Shown: positions 22,509 to 30,589 of the stretch, in pieces
Layout: each line of letters starts with the position of its first letter
How positions within the stretch are numbered: the first letter of the stretch is position 1
Assembly (NCBI GenBank): GCA_028692655.1
Contig: JAQUWY010000010.1
Location: forward strand, 15,036-53,287
Length of the DNA stretch: 38,252 bases
Source of the DNA: Candidatus Omnitrophota bacterium
GTDB taxonomy: Bacteria > Omnitrophota > Gorgyraeia > Duberdicusellales > 4484-171
Direction of reading: 5' to 3'
Position numbers and translations under genes: made by a program
Notes under the pieces: generated by a model
What the model saw: the letters and a program-made list of their open reading frames with translations, nothing else
What the model was told of the DNA's origin: nothing
Database searches by the model: none

Positions 22509-24371
22509 TTAACAAGCTGCCAACTTTTTGATTTCTTCAATTTTCTTACGGGCAGCCTCTTCTCCTCTTCTCACAAACTCCTCCACTTTATTAAATTCGG
22601 TCCAGCCTAAGCCTCTTAAATCCGGGCTGATAACTACGTCGGCTATTTTTGAAGCTTGCTGGACAAATTGCTGCTGCATGGTTTCAATACTGCCGAAAAT
22701 AAAATCAAAAATATGAAATTTATCCTGGCCATCTCGCGAATCAACCGCCTGGCCTTCCAAGGGGGTAATGTTTGACGCTATTATTTTATGAATATGATAG
22801 TTCAAAAACACTCCTGTAGGAAGAGGATTCAGTATGCCCCCGTCCAGAAAAATATCTTTTTTCCAGCTTATCGGTTCAAATATTCCCGGAAAAGCACAAC
22901 TGGCTGCTACTGCTTTATAAATAAACCCCTCCTCCAAGATAATAGTTTTTCTTTTTCGAAAATCAAAAGTAACTATTTTCAAAGTATGCTTCAGATCATA
23001 AAAAGTCAGGTCTTTAAAAATCCCTTTGAAAATATTCTCAAGCCGCCTGGCTTTCATAATTCCTCTGTAGGGTAAAGAAAATCCAAAAATAGAAAACTTG
23101 CTTATTTTTTTTCCTACTTCTTTAGAAAAACGTATTGCATCAGCAATAGAAAATCCAGCGGCCCAAAAAGCTCCTATTATCGCGCCCATGCTGGAACCGC
23201 AAATAACGTCTACAAGGATACCTTCCTCCTCCAGAACTTTTAATACGCCAATGTGAGCAAACCCATAAGCCGCGCCGCTGCCTAAAGCCAAGCCCAGTGT
23301 CACCTCCCCGATTTCCCGGGCGATCCTGCGCAAAGCTTTATCGTAATCCGGGCTCTCTAAAGCCGGAATGGTCGCATATATCGGATGGCCTAAAAGTTTT
23401 CTTTTATACGTAAATTCGATATTGCTGTCTTTTGATTCACGTATTAAAACTTTGATCCTCTCAGGAGTAAGGAAATTACAAGTTATCTGCTCTTTTATCA
23501 ATCTGTTTGCCTGTTTCAGGCCTTCAATACTGGGAAACGCCAGAAGATGTAACTGATGAGCAAACCCCACAATTCCAGAATCGTGTTCCAATAAGAACTC
23601 AATCGGTATTTCATAAAAAACAAAATGATAATTTTCCGAAAGAAAGTTTATAAGAGAATGAAAGTTATCATGCATGCCAGCCTCAAGATAAAGGCTGTCA
23701 ACTTCACCTTTAATGACATACTTAAGACAGGTATCTTCTTTAAAATCTCTTAAAGATAAAAGCTGCCGTTGAGACTGGGATAACCCTCTATCTTGAAGGA
23801 ATTCTTCTCCTTGGGCAAGGATACGCACGGCAACAATGTTTTTGCCTGTCTGATTTTTGACTTTACGGCTTAAATCGAACATGTAGGTAGTTTTACCTAC
23901 CCCCTGTATGCCACTAATGGCTATCTTTTTTGATTGGAATATTCTTTTAGGACGATAACGGGATTTAACTCTTTGCGAAAGAAGGCATGAAAAATCCAAA
24001 GACAGGGAAGAATTTTTTCTCAAAAATTCTCTAAAAGTCTCTTTTTCTAAAAGCATCACATAAGAAGTTTCTATAGACCTGGCTGTAACAGAGTGGTTTT
24101 CTTCGGTAAGAAAAGAAATTATACCGAAGCAAACCCCCCGCTTAAGAATTTCTATTTGAGAATCCTTTTCGTTGATGCAGGAAGACACAGCAACCCTGCC
24201 TCTTAAAAGAAAATATACAAAATCCGGGGGGCTATTCTCATTATAAATAACCTCACTATTTTTGTATTCTTTAATCTCGCCTATTTTAATAAGCTTATGC
24301 AATTGACGCCAGCCTAATTTATTAAACGGTTGGCTGCTGCTTATGATTAATTTTATTTCTTTTTTGTCCAT
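22509..24371 (-). CDS. cNMP-like / MinD-like P-loop / patatin phospholipase fusion
   Basis: This 620-residue protein has three parts. Residues about 12-130 are a cyclic-nucleotide-binding-like beta-barrel, but the phosphate-binding Glu and Arg of the usual F-G-E and R-S-A motifs are missing (F-G-I, H-S-V-T-A). Residues about 147-355 are a P-loop domain with G-I-Q-G-V-G-K-T-T (154-162) and a CpaE/MinD-like ending (P-I-Y-A-T-I-P near 330). Residues about 358-600 are patatin: G-S-G-A-A-Y-G oxyanion loop (364-370), nucleophile Ser394 in G-S-S-M-G, and Asp510 in D-G-G. It should be a lipid acyl hydrolase gated by nucleotide binding. It resembles NTE-type proteins with an extra ATPase module. Confidence 0.9.
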   Translation of the reverse strand: MDKKEIKLIISSSQPFNKLGWRQLHKLIKIGEIKEYKNSEVIYNENSPPDFVYFLLRGRVAVSSCINEKDSQIEILKRGVCFGIISFLTEENHSVTARSIETSYVMLLEKETFREFLRKNSSLSLDFSCLLSQRVKSRYRPKRIFQSKKIAISGIQGVGKTTYMFDLSRKVKNQTGKNIVAVRILAQGEEFLQDRGLSQSQRQLLSLRDFKEDTCLKYVIKGEVDSLYLEAGMHDNFHSLINFLSENYHFVFYEIPIEFLLEHDSGIVGFAHQLHLLAFPSIEGLKQANRLIKEQITCNFLTPERIKVLIRESKDSNIEFTYKRKLLGHPIYATIPALESPDYDKALRRIAREIGEVTLGLALGSGAAYGFAHIGVLKVLEEEGILVDVICGSSMGAIIGAFWAAGFSIADAIRFSKEVGKKISKFSIFGFSLPYRGIMKARRLENIFKGIFKDLTFYDLKHTLKIVTFDFRKRKTIILEEGFIYKAVAASCAFPGIFEPISWKKDIFLDGGILNPLPTGVFLNYHIHKIIASNITPLEGQAVDSRDGQDKFHIFDFIFGSIETMQQQFVQQASKIADVVISPDLRGLGWTEFNKVEEFVRRGEEAARKKIEEIKKLAAC

Positions 24372-24421
24372 TTAAGTATTGCTTTAAAACCCCGGATTTA
24401 TGTTAACTGAGCTGGCAAAAA

Positions 24422-25636
24422 TCAGCATTTTGTATCTATCTCGCTTTCTCTACATATCTTAGCATAAGTATAAGCAAAAGGTTTTATTTTGCGGTTAAAA
24501 TTAGTGTAGTCAACCTCAATCAACCCGAATCTCGGCCCAAACCCCTTATCCCATTCAAAATTATCAAGTAACGACCACCACAAGTAGCCCATTAAATCAA
24601 CGCCTTCCTCATAAGCACGAGCAAGGCTTCTTAAGTGTTCAACCAGATAACTCTCATAAAAAGTTTCTTGACTTTCGGCCGTGCCATTCTCAGTAACGAA
24701 TACGGGGAGATTATATTTTTTCAGACTCATGAGAAGCTCATAAAACCCTTGTGGATATATATCCCAACCTAAGTAATTTCTTCTGGAGTCATGCCCGTGG
24801 CCACAGACAGCACCAAGAGGCCCTTTAAACCGGACAAACTCCCGGCAATAATAATTCAGGGCCAAAAAATCGATTTTTCCGGCCTTTGTAAGTTTTTCAA
24901 TCAGCCGAAAATTAAATACCTGGCTGCGTAACTGTGAGCTAAAAGAATTCAGGTTTTTTACGCCCTTATCGCAGGGATAAAAAACGCGCATATTTTTAGA
25001 CAGAGAAATCCGGGGAGAAGTTTTTCCTGACTTATAAATATTATTTATTTCCTCATAACCCAGGCAATAAGCGGTAATTACATTATCCAAAACTTTTTTA
25101 GCGGATAATAGCGACTTGCTGCCCGGAGGCCATATACCCTCTATGTAAGAATTATAAATATAAACAAGGGGTTCGTTAAAGATTAACCAAATATTAACTT
25201 TATCTTTTAAAGCTTGGACTGTTTTTCTGAGATAAAAAAGAAAATGATCTATGTTTTTAACTCTGGAAAAAGATTGCATTCTTGCAAACCACAGGGGGTT
25301 GGTGAAATGATGCAGGGTAACTACGGGTTCCAAGCCCTGAAGTGATAACTCCTCAATAACTCGAATATAGTGGCCTAATTCTTCTTCCAGAAAAATATTC
25401 GGTTCAGGGCACAGACGAGACCATTCCAACGAAAATCTCAAGGAATTAAGGTTGAGTTTACGGGCAAGGGAAAAATCTTTTTTGAAAAGATTGTAGTGGT
25501 TGCAAGCTAAACCACACGGCTCCAACCCCCTCTTCTTTTCCCATTCAAACCAGTCACAAGAGTTATTGCCCCCTTCGCATTGATAACTGGAAATAGCCGC
25601 TCCCCACAAAAAAGAGGGAGGAAATTTTATTCTCAT
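24422..25636 (-). CDS. Glycoside hydrolase family 1 (beta-glycosidase)
   Basis: This 404-residue protein is a somewhat short GH1 enzyme (family usually about 440-480). It begins F-P-P-S-F-L-W-G-A-A-x-S-S-Y-Q-x-E-G, has the acid/base Glu155 in F-N-E-P and the nucleophile Glu316 in V-T-E-N-G, plus the R-F-S-L-E-W-S-R and L-W-W-S-L-L-D-N-F-E-W segments. Both catalytic residues are present, so it should be active on a beta-glucoside, -galactoside or -fucoside; specificity cannot be read from the sequence. There is no signal peptide, so it is cytoplasmic. It lies 61 bp after the ACT protein gene and 50 bp before the patatin gene on one strand. Confidence 0.93.
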   Translation of the reverse strand: MRIKFPPSFLWGAAISSYQCEGGNNSCDWFEWEKKRGLEPCGLACNHYNLFKKDFSLARKLNLNSLRFSLEWSRLCPEPNIFLEEELGHYIRVIEELSLQGLEPVVTLHHFTNPLWFARMQSFSRVKNIDHFLFYLRKTVQALKDKVNIWLIFNEPLVYIYNSYIEGIWPPGSKSLLSAKKVLDNVITAYCLGYEEINNIYKSGKTSPRISLSKNMRVFYPCDKGVKNLNSFSSQLRSQVFNFRLIEKLTKAGKIDFLALNYYCREFVRFKGPLGAVCGHGHDSRRNYLGWDIYPQGFYELLMSLKKYNLPVFVTENGTAESQETFYESYLVEHLRSLARAYEEGVDLMGYLWWSLLDNFEWDKGFGPRFGLIEVDYTNFNRKIKPFAYTYAKICRESEIDTKC

Positions 25637-25697
25637 TAGATTGGCAATTACAGGCTTAGCCTTTGCAGTTCTTATAAAAATTATAAGCTGCTGCTTG

Positions 25698-26093
25698 TTA
25701 AGAAGAGATTAACTCCAAGGCCTTATTGTTATTGGCTGAAGAAAAAACAACAATAACTGATTTATCAGGCTCTGAAGCCGTACCGTAAATGTGATTAATA
25801 TCTATATTGTTATCCTTCAATTTGGAGGCCAAAGAAAATAGCTGCCCCATTTCATCAGTCATCTCTACTATAATTACTTCTTTTTCCTCCACTTTTCCCA
25901 GAAGCTGTAAAATTTCTTTTGTTTTAACGTTATCGGAAGATACTATGCGAAAAAAAGCTTTGTCTTCAAAAGACCATGCCGATATAGCCCGTAAATTTAT
26001 ACCTTCATCTTTTATGGCCCTGGCTATTTCTTCAAGTTTACCTACTTTATTTTCAGTAGTCAGTATTAATTCTTTGCCTTTTACTCCTTTCAT
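25698..26093 (-). CDS. Tandem ACT-domain protein
   Basis: This 131-residue protein is almost entirely two ACT domains: the first at about residues 7-66 (N-K-V-G-K-L-E-E-I-A-R-A-I-K-D-E-G-I-N-L), the second at about 72-130 (D-E-M-G-Q-L-F-S-L-A-S-K-L-K-D-N-N-I-D-I). There is no catalytic domain. Stand-alone ACT pairs sense amino acids or other small ligands and regulate a partner. It is first in the group with GH1, patatin and DUF3108 genes and follows a strong promoter and AAGGAGGT site. Which ligand it binds is unknown. Confidence 0.85.
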   Translation of the reverse strand: MKGVKGKELILTTENKVGKLEEIARAIKDEGINLRAISAWSFEDKAFFRIVSSDNVKTKEILQLLGKVEEKEVIIVEMTDEMGQLFSLASKLKDNNIDINHIYGTASEPDKSVIVVFSSANNNKALELISS

Positions 26094-26172
26094 TAGAACC
26101 TCCTTATTTCCGAAAACAAATAGGCCCGCTATCCACAGAATTTAAACGTATTTATCTTATTTCACCTTCAAA

Positions 26173-26201
26173 ATTCTACCATTTCAAAATAAGGCTGTCA
26201 A
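26173..26201 (-). promoter_or_regulatory. Promoter of the ACT-GH1-patatin-DUF3108 group
   Basis: On the minus strand TTGACA (26196-26201) and TAGAAT (26173-26178) are separated by 17 bp, with a TGG extended -10. The leader to the ATG at 26093 is about 75 nt and ends with AAGGAGG. Confidence 0.65.
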
Positions 26202-26320
26202 CGACGCCAAATTACCAGCTTCAAGCTGTAAGCCATTAGAAACGGGCATAGCTTAAGGTTGAGGTTTAAAAAAGTCCATAGTCAACAGTCCATGGGCCAT
26301 AGACTATACAGATTAAGGTT

Positions 26321-26420
26321 AAGAAAAACTAAAAAACCAAAAGACCAAAAAACAGAAAACTAAAGAACTAAAAATAAAAAGACTGAAAAACTAAAGAACC
26401 AAAAGACTAAAAAACCGAAC
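26321..26420. repeat. A-rich degenerate short-word array
   Basis: The stretch repeats variants of the 9-11-base words actaaaaaacc, aaaagacca, gaactaaa and aaaagact about ten times. It reads as a decayed microsatellite. No coding pattern is present. Confidence 0.7.
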
Positions 26421-26455
26421 ACCACAAAATTTCTGCTAAGAATGAATTGGGATTT

Positions 26456-26484
26456 TTTACTAACCACTCTTTTTACTTTATGAT
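26456..26484 (+). promoter_or_regulatory. Probable promoter of the uvrD-pncC-thpR operon
   Basis: TTTACT (26456-26461) and TATGAT (26479-26484) are separated by 17 bp. The ATG at 26497 is 12 bases beyond the -10, so the leader would be about 5 nt. Confidence 0.45.
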
Positions 26485-26496
26485 AATATATGGAAT

Positions 26497-28455
26497 ATGA
26501 AAAGCTACAAACTTAACCCTTACAAAGCGAGTACCCTGATAGACTACCAGGAAAAACTCAACCCTGACCAGCTTAAGGTAGTGAAAGAAGCAGACGGCCC
26601 GGCTCTGGTCCTGGCCGGAGCCGGAAGCGGAAAAACCCGGGTATTAATATACCGCTTAGCCTGGCTGCTTGAGAAAGGTATACCGGCAAATAATATCTTA
26701 CTGGTTACTTTCACCAACCGAGCCGCCAATGAGATGATACATCGCGCGGAGACACTGCTAAAATCAAGTCTTTCTCATCTTTGGTCCGGAACATTTCATC
26801 ATATAGGAAATATCATCTTAAGAAAAGAAGCCCAAGTCCTGGGATATTCGGCTAATTTTACAATTATCGATAAAGAAGACGCCAAAGATTTGCTGGAAGA
26901 TTGTTTCGAGGACCTTAATTTATACAAACGAGAAAAGATGTTTCCTAAGAAAGGCCTTATATATAATATTTACAGCCTTGCGGAAAGTTCCTGTAAAAAA
27001 ATACCGGAAACTATCCAATCTTTCTATCCTCACATAGAAGAATACATACCGGTAATCGAAAAAATAACACGCCTGTATAACAAAAAAAAGCTTCATTCCA
27101 ATGTTATGGATTTCAGCGACCTTCTAAGCAATTGGCTTAAAGTAATGAATATAGACGAAATAAGCCGGAAATATTCCCAAATACTTAATTACATACTTGT
27201 TGATGAATATCAGGATACAAATAAGCTTCAATTTGAAATACTGAAAAAACTTTCATCCTGTCATAATAATATTTTGGTTGTAGGTGATGATGCCCAATCT
27301 ATATATTCTTTCCGTGCGGCAGACATAAACAACATTTTGGATTTTCCCAAGACTTTTCCGGGAACCAGAATATTTAAACTGCAAACTAATTATCGTTCTC
27401 AAAAACCAATACTTGATATGGCCAACGAAATTATACAACACAATCTAAACCAATTCCCCAAACAGCTTCAGCCAATGAAAACCGGAGGGAATACTCCCTG
27501 TATAGCAGAAACCCGTGATGTATACCAACAAGCTCAGTTTATAGGGCAAAGAATCATGGAATTATCACAGGAGGGCATACCCTTAAATGAGATAGCGGTA
27601 CTTTTTCGTTCCCGTTTTCAAGCCTTAGAGTTAGAAATGGAATTGATAAAACGAAACATACCTTATTTAATCCGGGGCGGATTGAGATTTTTTGAACAAG
27701 CCCACATTAAAGATGTTTTTTCCTACCTTAAAATACTCATAAATCCCAAAGATGAATTATCATTTAAGCGGGCCGTTTGCCTCCATAAAGGTATTGGGAG
27801 AAGTTATTCTTATAAAATATGGGAAAAATTCGATGCTGGGAAAAATACCTTTACAGAAATAGAAAAAACTCTCCCCCAACGCCAGCGAGAAGGATTCCGG
27901 AATTTTTCAAACCTCTTTTTGGCTTTAAAGAAAATCGCCTCACCCGAAAATGCTTTAAAAGAAATTCTTAAAAACTACACAGATTACTGTCATTTATCCT
28001 TCGATAATGCCGATGAACGAATACTTGACCTGGAAGAATTAACAAAAATGTCTTCTCAGTACTCCTCCATCAGGAGCTTTCTGCTGGATTTAGGTTCATT
28101 TGAAGACTTCAAGGGCGAGACCCGCCTGAAAAGCGATACCAATGAAGACATCCTTGTGCTCTCAACCATACACCAGGCAAAAGGCCTGGAATGGGAAGCT
28201 GTTTTTTTAATAGGCCTTTCTGAATATGATTTCCCTCATCCCAAATCCCTGGGCTCTCAGGCAGCCTTGGAAGAAGAACGCCGGCTTTTTTACGTAGCTG
28301 TAACCCGGACTAAGTCGATTCTTTACATTATTTATCCTCAGATAAAATATACTTTTAAAAACGGAGCGATACTTTCGCAGCCTTCTATGTTTCTACATGA
28401 ATTATCCCAGGATTCTTACGAAGAATTAAAAGTCGAACAAAATTTTAATCTATGA
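26497..28455 (+). CDS. UvrD/PcrA/Rep-type superfamily 1 DNA helicase
   Basis: This 652-residue helicase has the SF1A motifs in order: Q-motif region near residue 18, Walker A A-G-A-G-S-G-K-T (40-47), T-F-T-N-R-A-A-N-E-M (Ia), V-D-E-Y-Q-D-T (II, Walker B), V-V-G-D-D-A-Q-S-I-Y-S-F-R-A (III), Q-T-N-Y-R-S (IV), S-T-I-H-Q-A-K-G-L-E-W (V) and F-Y-V-A-V-T-R-T (VI). It unwinds DNA 3' to 5' with ATP, in repair or replication restart. It is slightly shorter than UvrD (about 720), mostly at the C-terminus. The ATG has only a weak GGA two bases upstream. Which of uvrD, pcrA or rep it corresponds to is not decidable. Confidence 0.93.
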   Translation: MKSYKLNPYKASTLIDYQEKLNPDQLKVVKEADGPALVLAGAGSGKTRVLIYRLAWLLEKGIPANNILLVTFTNRAANEMIHRAETLLKSSLSHLWSGTFHHIGNIILRKEAQVLGYSANFTIIDKEDAKDLLEDCFEDLNLYKREKMFPKKGLIYNIYSLAESSCKKIPETIQSFYPHIEEYIPVIEKITRLYNKKKLHSNVMDFSDLLSNWLKVMNIDEISRKYSQILNYILVDEYQDTNKLQFEILKKLSSCHNNILVVGDDAQSIYSFRAADINNILDFPKTFPGTRIFKLQTNYRSQKPILDMANEIIQHNLNQFPKQLQPMKTGGNTPCIAETRDVYQQAQFIGQRIMELSQEGIPLNEIAVLFRSRFQALELEMELIKRNIPYLIRGGLRFFEQAHIKDVFSYLKILINPKDELSFKRAVCLHKGIGRSYSYKIWEKFDAGKNTFTEIEKTLPQRQREGFRNFSNLFLALKKIASPENALKEILKNYTDYCHLSFDNADERILDLEELTKMSSQYSSIRSFLLDLGSFEDFKGETRLKSDTNEDILVLSTIHQAKGLEWEAVFLIGLSEYDFPHPKSLGSQAALEEERRLFYVAVTRTKSILYIIYPQIKYTFKNGAILSQPSMFLHELSQDSYEELKVEQNFNL

Positions 28456-28922
28456 ATAAGAAACTCTCCGACAAACTCATCCGGCTGCTTGAAAATCAAA
28501 AACTCAGCCTGGCTATAGCCGAGTCCTGCAGCGGCGGCTACGCAAGCTATCTTATAACCAAAACCCCTGGCAGCTCAAAAGTATTTAAAGGCGGCATTAT
28601 AGTTTATTCTCTCTATTCAAAAAACATACTGCTAGGGATAAGAAAACCTTTGCTTGAAGAAACAAAAGGAGTCTCAAAAGAAGTGGCCAAGCTGCTGGCA
28701 AAAAACATAAAGAAAAAGTTTAAAGCTGGCGTAGGCGCCTCCATTGTCGGATTTGCCGGGCCCGAAAGCTACGGAAAAATGGAAAAAGGTACGGTATTTA
28801 TATCCATAGATTATAAAGGCTCTCACACAAAAAAAATAGTTATCGCCGGCAGCCGCGATGCAGTCCGTAAAAAAGCAAGTAACCTGCTGCTTGGACTTAT
28901 ATGCAAGAGAATAAAACTATAA
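28452..28922 (+). CDS. pncC: Nicotinamide-nucleotide amidohydrolase (CinA C-terminal family)
   Basis: This 156-residue single-domain protein matches the CinA C-terminal/PncC family: A-E-S-C-S-G-G (residues 23-29, catalytic Ser in the E-S position), T-x-x-P-G-S-S-x-x-F-K-G-G-I-I-V-Y-S, and G-F-A-G-P near residue 99. It converts nicotinamide mononucleotide to nicotinate mononucleotide, recycling a by-product of NAD-dependent ligase. The N-terminal MoCF domain of full CinA is absent. The start overlaps the helicase stop as ATGA. Confidence 0.9.
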   Translation: MNKKLSDKLIRLLENQKLSLAIAESCSGGYASYLITKTPGSSKVFKGGIIVYSLYSKNILLGIRKPLLEETKGVSKEVAKLLAKNIKKKFKAGVGASIVGFAGPESYGKMEKGTVFISIDYKGSHTKKIVIAGSRDAVRKKASNLLLGLICKRIKL

Positions 28923-29467
28923 GGTCATTCATAGCCCTGGAAGTGCCCAAAGACTTGCAAATTGCCTGCGGACAAATACAATCAGAGTTAAAACCAAATT
29001 TGCCCCGGGTAAAATGGGTAAAGCCTGAAAATATCCACCTAACCTTAAAGTTTCTGGGCCAGATAAATACTGAGGATACAAGCCGCTTTATAGAAATAAT
29101 AAAAAACGCTTTTGTTAATTTTACTGCTTTTTCTTTGCAAATAAGAAAACTGGGCTTTTTCTCAAGCAAAGGGAAGCCCCGTATAATATTTCTGACTGTC
29201 AGACAGGAAAAAATCATCAAAGATATGCACGATAAGTTAAAAAAGGTGTTAACTTTTGATTGCCCCGCTAAACCCACACCTTTTAGGCCTCATATCACTC
29301 TGGCAAGAATAAAAGATGGCGTACCGCCCGACATAAACTTATCTTCTATAAATAAGGTAAATATACCTGATAAGAATTTTTTGGCGAATCAAATATGTTT
29401 TTTTGAAAGTAAATTAACTCCGAAAGGGCCTCAATACAAGAAGCTTTTTTCTCTTACCTTAAACTAA
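28901..29467 (+). CDS. thpR: RNA 2',3'-cyclic phosphodiesterase (2H family, LigT-like)
   Basis: This 188-residue protein is a 2H phosphoesterase with both H-x-T motifs: H-L-T-L (His46, Thr48) and H-I-T-L (His131, Thr133). It begins I-R-S-F-I-A-L-E-V-P, typical of ThpR/LigT. It hydrolyses 2',3'-cyclic ends of RNA to 2'-phosphates. Its start lies 22 bp inside the end of pncC, so translation is coupled, and its last bases overlap the convergent pgpA gene by 9 bp. Confidence 0.92.
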   Translation: MQENKTIRSFIALEVPKDLQIACGQIQSELKPNLPRVKWVKPENIHLTLKFLGQINTEDTSRFIEIIKNAFVNFTAFSLQIRKLGFFSSKGKPRIIFLTVRQEKIIKDMHDKLKKVLTFDCPAKPTPFRPHITLARIKDGVPPDINLSSINKVNIPDKNFLANQICFFESKLTPKGPQYKKLFSLTLN

Positions 29468-29932
29468 AAATCTAACAACCTGCAAAATAAGGTTAGCGTA
29501 TATCCCTGCCACAATATCATCTCCGACTATTCCTAATGAACCTTTAAAATCCTCCACTATGTTTGCCGGGGGAATTTTTAACATATCGAGCATGCGAAAA
29601 AGAAAAAAACCCGAAACGATAAACCGTATATCGTGAGGTATAAAAATGAAAGTTATAAGCATGCCGCAAAAATCGTCAATCACTATCTGTTTGGGATCCT
29701 TTTTACCAAATATCTTCTCAGCCCGGGAAGACACAGGAAAAGACACTGCTATGGAAAAAATCGTAAAAGCAATGAAAACTAAAGGACTCTTTATTATAAT
29801 AAAAACAAGTAAGCCTAAAACACCGGCCGCCGTCCCCGGGCATAAAGGAAAATACCCCGTTCCAAAAAGCGTAGATAGCAACAGGGAACTTTTGCTCCAA
29901 ACCTTTGCTTTCATTGTTTTATCCGCAATCAT
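29459..29932 (-). CDS. pgpA: Phosphatidylglycerophosphatase A
   Basis: This 157-residue membrane phosphatase removes phosphate from phosphatidylglycerophosphate to give phosphatidylglycerol. It has four hydrophobic segments and the PgpA marks G-T-G-Y-F-P-x-C-P-G-T-A-A-G (about 20-33), I-V-I-D-D-F-C-G near residue 83, F-F-L-F-R-x-L-D-M-x-K-x-P-P-A and G-I-V-G-D-D-I-V-A-G-I-Y-A-N. It follows pgsA by 33 bp, so the two last steps of phosphatidylglycerol synthesis are adjacent. Confidence 0.95.
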   Translation of the reverse strand: MIADKTMKAKVWSKSSLLLSTLFGTGYFPLCPGTAAGVLGLLVFIIIKSPLVFIAFTIFSIAVSFPVSSRAEKIFGKKDPKQIVIDDFCGMLITFIFIPHDIRFIVSGFFLFRMLDMLKIPPANIVEDFKGSLGIVGDDIVAGIYANLILQVVRFLV

Positions 29933-29939
29933 CAGCGTA

Positions 29940-29965
29940 CTCTCCTATCTGTGCTAATCTGTATA
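29940..29965. repeat. Short ATCTGTG-type repeat (pgpA-pgsA gap)
   Basis: The gap reads ctcctatctgtgctaatctgtatatc: two ATCTGT words in tandem, of the same kind as at 11114-11184. Confidence 0.45.
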
Positions 29966-30532
29966 TCAAAAGGTTCTTATGGCTTTACGGTTAGCCCAAA
30001 AATAGTGTATGCCTGAAAAAACTGTTATTAAGACAACATACCACATCAAAACAGGGATACAAATGCTGTAAAGAAAAAAGACAACTTTACTGGCAGGAAA
30101 AATCTTAGACAATATCAAAGCGATAAATATAACACATATTCCGGTAACCTGGGAAACAGTCTTGTTTTTACCTAATCTCCTAGCCTCCAAGACCACACCT
30201 TTATTTAAACCATAAAACCTTAAGCCCGTGATAATAAATTCCCTAAGCATTATTAAGCTGACCATCCAGGCATTAATAATCCCCAGCTCAAGAAAAGCAC
30301 AAAAAGTTCCTATAATAAGAATTTTGTCGGCGATAGGATCAAGTATTTTTCCCAAATCAGAAACTAATTTTTTCTTACGCGCCAGGTATCCATCCAGCAA
30401 ATCAGTTAGCGAAGCTAATATAAAAATAACAAGAGCCAGCAGAAGAGAAATAAGGCTGTCTCTTAAAATCAAGCCTATACAGACAAAGGCAAGCCCTACA
30501 CGTAATAAAGTCAATTTATTGGCTATATTCAT
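29966..30532 (-). CDS. pgsA: CDP-diacylglycerol--glycerol-3-phosphate 3-phosphatidyltransferase
   Basis: This 188-residue integral membrane enzyme makes phosphatidylglycerophosphate. The CDP-alcohol phosphotransferase signature is complete: D44-x2-D47-G48-x2-A51-R52-x8-G61-x3-D65-x3-D69. About five or six helices are visible. It precedes pgpA in the block. The ATG at 30532 is 57 bp after the rimO stop on the minus strand. Confidence 0.96.
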   Translation of the reverse strand: MNIANKLTLLRVGLAFVCIGLILRDSLISLLLALVIFILASLTDLLDGYLARKKKLVSDLGKILDPIADKILIIGTFCAFLELGIINAWMVSLIMLREFIITGLRFYGLNKGVVLEARRLGKNKTVSQVTGICVIFIALILSKIFPASKVVFFLYSICIPVLMWYVVLITVFSGIHYFWANRKAIRTF

Positions 30533-30589
30533 ATTCTATTCCCTTACACTGCCTTGCCATTTCATAAATATTCTCATACCTATACATCC

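Larger units (their letters stand above)
26094..26496. other. Gene-free 403-bp gap with low-complexity DNA
   Basis: From left to right: the AAGGAGG site and promoter of the ACT gene (minus strand, to 26201); a stretch with gtccatag/gtccatgg words (26274-26306); an A-rich, degenerate aaaRactaaa-type array (about 26321-26420); and the plus-strand promoter of the uvrD-type gene. No ORF is seen. Confidence 0.7.

Noticed and set aside
26321-26420. CRISPR array
   Set aside because: The repeated words are short, A-rich and irregular in spacing, with no constant repeat or unique spacers, and no cas gene is near.
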